Of a DNA stretch of 64,000 bases, positions 58,901-64,000 are shown one piece after another. Every line of letters starts with the position of its first letter. Within the stretch, counting starts at the first letter, position 1. The position numbers were made by a program, and so were the translations under genes. The notes beneath the pieces are model-generated. The model made no database searches. It was not told where the DNA came from and worked only from the letters and a program-made list of their open reading frames with translations. Origin of the DNA: Diabrotica undecimpunctata (lineage: Eukaryota > Arthropoda > Insecta > Coleoptera > Chrysomelidae); contig NC_092808.1 in NCBI RefSeq assembly GCF_040954645.1, positions 17,799,383-17,863,382 of the forward strand, written 5' to 3'.

Positions 58901-61900
58901 GCGCAAATCTTTATTTTCGTACCGATTCGATCCGAGCGCCTTGCTTACATATTTATCAACGCTGTCAGACTGTGAGTAGCTCAGCGGTAACTATTCGGTG
59001 ACCAGTGTTCCCAAACTTAAAAAAATAAAATCGGTAGAATTTGTTAAAAAAATCGGTAGATTGTGGTGTAAAATCGGTAGATTTTTCAAAATATACTATT
59101 TTGTTTAAATTTCATAATGTTTTGCAATTCGTTTATTTAAGAAAAAATAAAATATGTTTATTCATCTAAATCTAATAAAATAAAAAAATGAGAACCGAGA
59201 TACTAAACTTAAAACGAGAAGGTTGGCACTGCTGGCACGTTGGCACTTGGCTGGCAGTAACATCCAACAGTAACGAAGTGGGAAATACGAAGTTGTCACA
59301 TTTATATTGGGTACATATACTACATAAATATTAAGGTCTGGATTCTACTAAGTAGACGAGAGAAAAAAAAAGAGGACTTAAAAAACTTTATTTGTCATGT
59401 TTATTTTAAACCATATAATATAATCTCAAACTAAATGAAATATTGAAATAGACACCTGCTACTTGTTTCACCTAGGTTTGAATCACTTTCAGAACTTGAC
59501 GACATAACTATTAAATTATTGTTATGCGTACAATAAAAAATTACGCTACTAATACAATAACACGACGTTACGAGTTACGACTTCACAAACCTCAACTGAC
59601 TGAAATTTAAATCTTTAAATGAGTCTGTGACTAGGAATCGAATACTTATCCGAGAAACGAAAACTCAAGTATAAAACCTTTTTACAAGGAAATATTATTC
59701 AACAAACAAACTACCGAGTTTTTATGTGAGGTGCACTCGGAAGCTTAGATTAACTATGCGTTGTTCCGTTCCTAACTTGACAAATTCCCAGAACCAAGCG
59801 GTCGGGATCACAATGGATTTGGATTCATTTATTGCATTATTAGCTTTTATGACATCATGTACTTTGTAAAGTACCGCTTAGGTATCATTTAAGAATAAAT
59901 TTTTGAATGTTTTCACACGTTTTCGTGAATACACAAAAATGCTCAATGCAAATTACACGTATCGGAAGAAAAATTGTTTTGTCTCTTACATATTTCTTCT
60001 CAAATTTAAGAATAAGTAAAAATTTCTATCTGAATATAAAAATCGGTAGAATTTAAGCCTGTGTCGGTAGATCGGTAGAAATACGTCGAAATCGGTAGAT
60101 CTACCGATTTATCGGTAGGTTTGGGAACACTGTCGGTGACGTTAATTATATAAAGAGCATAATCACGCCACTGTCCAGCACCTCGGATACAGTCGGTACA
60201 CGTCACATGCGCGAGGTTGGATCTTCCTATGTGGCGTTTACAGTAGTAACTGAGATATACTACAAAACATGTGTTGTCATCGAGTTAGAATCTATGGAGA
60301 GGGCATCACGTGACTAAAAACGACCTCACTTCGGCCATATTGTTTTGACACTTTTGACAGATCGTATATGTTTATTTACGTTTGTTGTTTTTCGAATATT
60401 TTTAGTTTTATAATACTTTTATAGAAACTGTAATAATATATTGTGATAGTGCATAATAATGGTTTCTTGTTCTCAACGTAGTTGCAGTAGCAGAAGCAAT
60501 GTTAATAAAAAATCTTCAGGAATAACGTTCTACAGGTTAGTATACAAATATGTAAACAAAGTAATGGCCCGTACTTCAGAGAATAAATTAATAGTATTTG
60601 GCTGTATTAATGTATCTTTATGTGTAATATATCGTGTTTTTAGTGTTTACCGCGGGATAAATAAATCATACTTTATTAAAAATGTATTGCACTTTGTAGA
60701 TTATGATTAAATCTTTTGAATAACTAGTCATATTTTTATAGTAGTTTTAATATTATTGAGTCCGGCCATGATCCCACCGCCATATTGGTATCACCGTTAG
60801 CTACGCCTACCTACGCCGTTTTTAATACACACGTTAATATGCTCATAGCTTCTCCATAGATTCTAACTCGATGGTTGTTGTTAATAACTCTTAAAATGGG
60901 AAGTGACTGTTCGTGTTGTCACCGAATTGTGTGTCGATGTGAAGAGGGAGAGAGAAAAGAAGAAGTATTTCGAGAACATTCAAGATGACATCGAAAATTC
61001 ATGAAATGTCTAGTGAAGTTTGGAACGTCAGAAAATATATATAAATATATGTTTTTGACAGTTGATGACAGTTTTATTTTGAGTTTTGTTTATAGTTGTC
61101 ACTCAGTAAAGTATTGTAATATACTTGGTGTTTAATAAAGTGATTTCAATGAAGTGTAGCAATATAATTTAGTCTGAGCTGTATTTTATAGAATGTAACA
61201 AAGCAATTGTTAACCTTTTCACTGCGGCTAGTTATAAAAGTAGTATGGTTTCTGGTACGGCTGTTTCATGCCCGCGCTGATCAACACGGTTGCCGCAGTC
61301 AGTCGATGAAGTACTATGGCGTATAAATACGGTTCGCGCAGTGTATCAATACAGTCTATTCAGGACTGTATTTACAATTTAGTAGAAGTATAACAAGTAA
61401 CTATAAATTTGTTGCTGTTAGATTTTTGAAAAATAAAAAAAATTAAATATACTGAAAAATTATCATTATTTTATTTATTATTATTAATTGTAGCAACAAG
61501 GTAAAAAACTAAAAACAAATGGTACACAAAACATTCAAATGCAAAATATAAATAAAAGTTTTGACTACATTAAAAGGAAAATTTAAAATTGGTTATACAA
61601 TGGTATTTTTCAAAACATGGCGTAATGCATAGTGGCACTATAAATAAAAAAGGTATAAATAAAAATGTAAATAATCGATTTATGAGTTTAATTCTCATTA
61701 CAATAGAATTGTTTCGTATATTCATATATAGCTTAGAGACATATTGTTGACTTTGTTAAATCTATTATTTTATTTATTTCATAGGATATCCCCAGATGGC
61801 ATGAGGATAGTTGTGTATGAATTAAAAGGGGGTCGGGGAGTTCCTCTTGGTGAGGAACCCGCCCCAGTACCCCCTCAAGGAGCTGATCAAATCTACGGAC

Positions 61901-62059
61901 TGGAAAATTTGCCCGAAAAACTGTGGAGCAAATATGCATATGCTGTAACGTTTGTCGATTTAGTGAAAGCTAAAACGCCGAAAGTGACGTACTACACTGA
62001 CAAAGCGAAATGTTTTCTGATGGAAAACCTATACGATTTTGAAGCTTGCTTTTATGACG
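37665..62059 (+). CDS. PLK4: PLK4/SAK polo-like kinase, 5' part (3' exons beyond the window)
   Basis: Nine exons: 37665-37691, 37747-37842, 37896-38081, 39547-39678, 42322-42678, 46971-47160, 49048-49221, 54539-54869 and 61785-62059. All introns are GT-AG and the phases agree, giving 590 residues so far. The kinase has a glycine loop GKGGFASV (18-25), K40 in [13 protein letters not shown] (D133), DFG (D151) and GTPNFISPE. After the kinase comes DSGNYT (275-280), a Slimb/beta-TrCP degron of the DSGxxT type that controls PLK4 turnover in animals. Residues from about 470 ([18 protein letters not shown]) through [15 protein letters not shown] to YDFEACFYD are the first cryptic polo box. The second and third polo boxes are missing because no further exon is recognised before 64000. 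PLK4 starts centriole duplication; that role is family knowledge. Introns 5, 7 and 8 are swollen by nested transposons. Confidence 0.93.
38082..39546. other. PLK4 intron 3
   Basis: AT-rich intronic sequence; no transposon ends, repeats or coding blocks recognised. Confidence 0.5.
40385..40990 (+). pseudogene. Mariner transposase remnant, internally deleted (PLK4 intron 4)
   Basis: The first frame (to about 40678) has an N-terminal helix-turn-helix region: [20 protein letters not shown] and [19 protein letters not shown], then [10 protein letters not shown] second frame follows directly with [19 protein letters not shown], the block around the first catalytic aspartate (normally GDESW). The sequence between is deleted. 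The C-terminal half is decayed to about 40990. Confidence 0.8.
40995..41769 (-). mobile_element. 5'-truncated LINE with 12 bp target duplication
   Basis: An open frame of 238 codons (41734-41018, minus) starts just beyond the YADD motif (the upstream frame reads [11 protein letters not shown]) and carries [28 protein letters not shown] and [19 protein letters not shown]. It ends in [15 protein letters not shown] and the rest of the LINE tail. The 3' end has a GAA-rich tail (CTTCTTCTT on the + strand). AATAAAGTACTT flanks it at 40983-40994 and 41770-41781. It inserted into the 3' end of the mariner remnant. Confidence 0.88.
41782..41934 (-). mobile_element. SINE-like insertion sharing the LINE target site
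   Basis: About 150 bp of unique, GC-richer sequence sits between the second and third copies of AATAAAGTACTT (41770-41781 and 41935-41946). On the minus strand it ends in a TATATATATA run next to the duplication, so its 3' tail points the same way as that of the neighbouring LINE. Length, simple tail and duplication fit a SINE. No tRNA-type A and B boxes were confirmed. Confidence 0.55.
43378..43395. repeat. Short interstitial CCTAA repeat
   Basis: Three full units plus part of a fourth of CCTAA, the complement of the TTAGG telomere repeat of many insects, sit inside the mariner remnant. Very short, so chance or repair scarring is possible. Confidence 0.6.
43429..43661. mobile_element. Palindromic hAT-type MITE inside mariner
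   Basis: Ends CATAGATATATAATA and TATTATATATCTATG are inverted, and GAATTATT flanks both sides exactly (43421-43428 and 43662-43669). The interior is also palindromic, for example CGACCACGTGACC near 43547 and GGTCACGTGGTCG near 43574, so nearly the whole 233 bp can form one hairpin. The 8 bp duplication fits hAT. Confidence 0.9.
44019..46757 (-). mobile_element. Complete pogo-type element with TA duplication
   Basis: GGGTAGACCGGGG at the left and its inverse CCCCGGTCTACCC at the right form the ends, next to TA on both sides (44017-44018 and 46758-46759). Variants of GGGAC(A/G)ATTGAAAC recur just inside each end and again further in (near 44205-44265 and 46335-46395), like multiple transposase-binding sites. 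The transposase is on the minus strand. It sits inside a mariner copy in PLK4 intron 5. Confidence 0.92.
44326..46144 (-). CDS. Pogo-type transposase with C-terminal PHD-like finger, one frameshift
   Basis: The N-terminal frame starts at 46144 ([12 protein letters not shown]) with a Psq-type helix-turn-helix ending LSRFIKKKK. It runs into an A-rich tract (about 45976-45996) where the frame is off by one. The second frame, 537 codons (45939-44326), has the second DNA-binding half, then YNIDETGV (D122), LLLLDNHQ (D231) and KLQPLDRS (D267), the three catalytic aspartates of a DDD transposase with 35 residues between the last two. The C-terminus (about 490-534) has CYCLVC, CTEC, HWSHEEC and CHNC, a C4HC3 PHD-like zinc finger seen in some pogo relatives. 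The shift in a homopolymer may be a true lesion or a sequencing error. Confidence 0.88.
47612..48462. mobile_element. MITE with inverted ends (PLK4 intron 6)
   Basis: TACACACTTAAGCATTCGC near 47619 is matched in inverted form by GCGAATGCATAAGTGTGCA near 48437-48455, with CCTT/AAGG outside. About 850 bp with no recognisable ORF. The exact outer edges and any duplication could not be fixed. Confidence 0.65.
48463..49047. other. End of PLK4 intron 6
   Basis: No family recognised; T-rich sequence precedes the exon 7 acceptor at 49047. Confidence 0.5.
50798..52571 (-). CDS. Tigger/jerky-type transposase, two exons, intact
   Basis: Exon 1 is 52571-51199 and exon 2 is 51011-50798, joined by a GT-AG intron in phase 2. 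Together they give 528 residues without a stop. The start is M of [11 protein letters not shown]; 17 upstream codons are also open. A Psq/CENP-B-type helix-turn-helix covers about 10-50 and a CENPB-type domain follows to about 140. Numbered from the upstream ATG, the catalytic residues are D195 (FNCDETGL), D310 ([10 protein letters not shown]) and D343 (SLIQPLDQG). Exon 2 supplies the [11 protein letters not shown] block and ends in QKTIKDFF, a PCNA-binding PIP-box match (Q532, I535, F538, F539). Drosophila Pogo also contacts PCNA. The intact frame suggests a young or domesticated copy; the ends argue for a transposon. Confidence 0.88.
52838..52916. promoter_or_regulatory. Tigger terminal repeat with three binding-site-like units
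   Basis: On the minus strand the element starts CAGTAGAACCTCGGTTAAC next to a TA. Three related units follow at about 22 bp spacing: CGGTTAACCGAG, GGGTTAACCGAGG and GGATTAACTGAGG. This is the 5' end of the Tigger copy; the matching 3' end was not found near 50.6-50.8 kb. Confidence 0.75.
52917..52968. repeat. (TA)n microsatellite abutting the Tigger end
   Basis: A pure TA tract starting at the target TA of the Tigger terminus. Confidence 0.95.
54870..55610. other. Start of PLK4 intron 8
   Basis: No complete element recognised before the split dispersed repeat at 55618. Confidence 0.45.
55699..58014. mobile_element. Mutator-like (MULE) element with 9 bp duplication
   Basis: The left end CATGGTACAATGAATACAAA and the right end, inverted (CATGGTACAATGAACACAAG), extend as inverted repeats to about 28 bp (GTATGATA). 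GTAAGGTAT flanks both sides exactly (55690-55698 and 58015-58023). A 9 bp duplication suggests a Mutator-like element; hAT and P-type usually give 8. No transposase remains; the interior holds a LINE tail fragment. Confidence 0.85.
56410..56857 (+). mobile_element. LINE C-terminal fragment inside the MULE-like element
   Basis: An open frame of 145 codons has [53 protein letters not shown] and [14 protein letters not shown], the post-RT tail also seen in the 5.6 kb copy. It ends with a TGATGATGATGA tail. Confidence 0.85.
58338..58692 (+). mobile_element. Extremely 5'-truncated LINE, about 355 bp
   Basis: Only the tail is left: [55 protein letters not shown] and the stop at 58682. The 3' end is GAAGAAGAAG. 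AATATTG flanks both sides (58331-58337 and 58693-58699), a probable target duplication. Confidence 0.8.
58875..60243. mobile_element. TA-flanked element, split by a hAT insertion
   Basis: The left end CAGTAGGCGCCA and the right end TGGCGTTTACAG are imperfect inverted repeats next to TA (58873-58874 and 60244-60245), and similarity continues inward. Its right end is the master copy of the block also found at 8858-8953 and 29853-29939. Without the hAT it is only about 230 bp, so it is a MITE. Confidence 0.75.
59003..60132. mobile_element. Non-autonomous hAT element, 1.13 kb
   Basis: CAGTGTTCCCAAACTT at the left is matched by the inverse of GGTTTGGGAACACTG at the right. TCGGTGAC flanks both sides exactly (58995-59002 and 60133-60140). 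Several copies of AAATCGGTAGA lie just inside both ends, like subterminal binding sites. No transposase is present. Confidence 0.92.
60278..60873 (+). mobile_element. P-like element, internally deleted, keeping a THAP exon
   Basis: CATCGAGTTAGAATCTATGG and its inverse at the right edge form about 24 bp inverted ends. GTTGT flanks both sides exactly, and 8 bp duplications would match at 6 of 8 positions. An ATG at 60459 opens [14 protein letters not shown]...ITFYR up to a GT donor at 60536. The cysteine pair followed by a short basic stretch and FYR at an exon end is how THAP-domain genes begin. P-type transposases carry an N-terminal THAP domain and give 8 bp duplications. The rest of the transposase is absent. 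Confidence 0.65.
60874..61784. other. End of PLK4 intron 8
   Basis: AT-rich sequence with one piggyBac-like end motif (see rejected items). No coding blocks recognised before the exon 9 acceptor. Confidence 0.45.
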
Positions 62060-62140
62060 GTATTTATATTTTTGTTTTTTAATTTATTCTAAATATTATT
62101 TAGTTTCCGTTATTGAGTTAAGTTAAGCATTATTTATATG

Positions 62141-62142
<2 letters not shown>

Positions 62143-62207
<65 letters not shown>
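62143..62207. repeat. (TA)n microsatellite, about 65 bp
   Basis: Pure TA tract next to the left edge of a foldback element. Confidence 0.97.
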
Positions 62208-62208
<1 letters not shown>

Positions 62209-62211
<3 letters not shown>

Positions 62212-63088
62212 GAGTTTTTAGTGCTACATCGGTCGATAATTCCATTATGGTATATAATATTCAAAAAACTTATTTAGAAAAAAGACAGGCAATGATATTC
62301 TCCATACTTGGAAACTACGTGATATAGCAAATATACATTTTTCTAAATGGGACACCCTGTATATTTTTTCAAATTTGTATTCTTCTCATAATTCTTGTTC
62401 TTATTTTATTGGGTTTTGCATTACTATACAGAGTATTTAACAAGTTATGAGCATTTTTATTTCGAAATCCCTATGAAATCAACATGTATATAAAGAAGAA
62501 ATGCATAAACAATTATTTATTTTATATAATAAAGTAAACAATATATTTTAGTTTTTAAAATAAGTTTAATTGAAATCATTGACTAAAATTTGTATACAGG
62601 GTGAACTACAAAACGAAATTACGATTTTCTAATTTTTTTTAAATGGATCACCGTATATTTTATTTTTTAGAAATATTAATTCTCTTTCATTTTTATACAG
62701 TATTCCATACACCTAAATTAATTACTTTCCGAGATATTTTTAGTTTTCTTCAAATTTCGGGAATGCATTCAATGTTTGTAAGTCGAAGTAAGAGTATTCA
62801 GTGATAATATAACAAAATTATTTTTATTCAATTTTATTCACGTAACCAACAAAAAATATAAACCATAACAATACGCAATGCATGTATCAATAAATAAATA
62901 AAATAAATATATAGGGTGTCCCATTGTTTGCTAAAAAATTGTATGTTTGCTATATCACGTAGTTATTGATCACCTTGTAGAATTCCACATATTTTCCAAG
63001 TATGGAGAATATCATTGCCTCCGTTTTTTTCTAAATAAGTTTTTGAATATCTTGTACAACAACGGAATTATCTACCGATGTCGCTTTA
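62209..63088. mobile_element. Foldback element with arms of about 150-170 bp
   Basis: The left arm (62209-62365) and right arm (62908-63088) are inverted copies. Shared blocks include ACATCGGT(C/A)GATAATTCC, CTTATTTAGAAAAAA, GGCAATGATATTCTCCATAC and TGGGACACCCT. The interior is AT-rich with a further GGGTGAACTAC block. No transposase and no clear flanking duplication; the left edge lies in a TA tract. Confidence 0.75.
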
Positions 63089-63618
63089 AATTGTTTGTGT
63101 CCTTATTTTAGAAAATTATAAAAACAGATGGGACCCATCTTTTAAATCCAAATGTGTGTTTTTTAAACATAACCATTAAATATACGTGGAGATTCATGCA
63201 GGTCTAGCGTAGCTAATTCCTGATCTTTATTTTTAATAAAACTCTTTATAATGTTTTTCAAAGCTTCTTAATTACCTGATCTTAACGAACTATATCATGT
63301 AGGGTCTATTATGAATAATACAAAGTGAAATTTTGAAATTATTTACTTATGTTTTTTAAGACATTAAAATAAATGTTCAAAATATACTTCACCTTGTTGT
63401 GGGCAATATAAAACAGTTAACACTCGTCCCTAAATTTGCTTAAGTTTGAGGTGAAATATTCCGTATTTCTGTAGTTATTCTTTCTTTGAAGTCTGCAATG
63501 CTAGTTGTCTGTATCGCATAAATATGCTTAGTTTTTGAGATAACTTCACATAATGATTAAGTGTTATGTGTTTCTCATACTCCTATACGGGATGGACACT
63601 AAATAAGGAACTCCTTAA

Positions 63619-64000
63619 CACATTGGCTGCCACAAGGATCACCGGCGCAAGTAAAAAATGCACAACGTTATAGCAGATCATCCAGAATTCATGCATGGAA
63701 ACCTACCAATAAAGACGAAATTTTAAAATTTTTGGGTTGTGTTATGTATATGGGAATTGTCAAGCTTCCCAAAATTGCTGATTATTGGAGTAAGTCACCA
63801 TTGTATAATTTTACTTTTATTTCTTTTGTAATGACCAGAAGCAGATTTCAGCTTCTTTTGAGATTCTTACATTTTGCTGATAATACGGCTGCTTTACCAA
63901 ACGATCGTTGCCATAAAATTAGAAAATTATTTGAAATGACATAATTACGTTTTGCCCAACAATGTAGTAATGGCCCAATACTAGTTGTTGATGAAAGTAT
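63619..64000 (+). mobile_element. piggyBac-type element, left part (cut by the window end)
   Basis: TTAA at 63615-63618 is followed by CACATTGGCTGCC, a piggyBac-like terminus. Coding sequence begins almost at once: RIHAWKPTNKDEILKFLGC, MYMGIVKLPKIADYWS, FVMTRSRFQLLLRFLHFADN, a TAA stop at about 63942, then NGPILVVDES at the window edge, which holds the first catalytic aspartate of DDE_Tnp_1_7 transposases. The N-terminal part is missing, so the copy is internally deleted as well as stopped. Confidence 0.85.

Noticed and set aside
58927..58995. tRNA-like A box (TAGCTCAGCGG) and B-box-like GATTCGATCC, suggesting a SINE
   Set aside because: The B-like motif lies upstream of the A-like motif, the wrong order for a pol III promoter, and the sequence is inside a TA-flanked inverted-repeat element.
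61210..61230. TTAACCTTTTCACTGCGGC, resembling a piggyBac end with TTAA
   Set aside because: No matching inverted end with TTAA was found; a nearby GCCGCAGT is too short to define an element.
1..64000. CRISPR arrays, tRNA or rRNA genes, bacterial-type operons
   Set aside because: None seen. Spliced genes and eukaryotic transposons show this is animal nuclear DNA.

Overview
This is an AT-rich stretch of an animal nuclear genome, almost certainly an insect and possibly a beetle. The host genes have short exons, GT-AG introns and insect-type family members. The intervening DNA is packed with LINE (RTE-like, jockey-like), Penelope, gypsy, Tc1/mariner, pogo/Tigger, hAT, P-like, piggyBac and MITE sequence. 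The species is inferred; no sequence marker fixes it.

Three host genes can be rebuilt exon by exon with consistent splice phases. (1) An ARMH3 (C10orf76-type) gene lies on the + strand at 10791-25391: six exons, 674 codons, complete. (2) A bigmax/Mlx bHLH-zipper gene lies on the - strand at 37160-32701: four exons, 203 codons, complete. (3) A PLK4/SAK kinase gene starts at 37665 on the + strand and runs past the window end. Nine exons are visible, covering the kinase domain, the Slimb-type degron and the first polo-box region. Bigmax and PLK4 are head to head, with 504 bp between their start codons.

Layout: 0-10.7 kb is a graveyard of LINE, Penelope and gypsy fragments plus tandem and dispersed repeats. 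10.8-25.4 kb is ARMH3; its introns hold LINEs and a complete-looking DNA transposon at 13901-16253. 25.4-32.7 kb has a Tc1 copy, hAT fragments and MITEs, including a large foldback element. 32.7-37.2 kb is bigmax, with a Tigger remnant in its second intron. 37.7-64 kb is PLK4. Its introns carry nested elements: a mariner interrupted by a hAT-type MITE and by a complete pogo element; a 5.2 kb element holding a second element and a near-intact Tigger; a Mutator-like element inside an older repeat; a hAT inside a TA-flanked element; a P-like element with a THAP exon; and a piggyBac copy at the right edge.

The best candidate for something undescribed is the 2.35 kb transposon at 13901-16253. It has CAC...GTG ends, imperfect inverted arms, a TAA target duplication and one intact ORF (572-592 aa) of an unnamed family with a plausible DDE layout. 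The 5.2 kb element at 49250-54488 is second: its inverted ends and AAAT duplication tie a multi-exon insect repeat-gene family to a mobile element. All homology statements come from reading the sequence; no database search was run.
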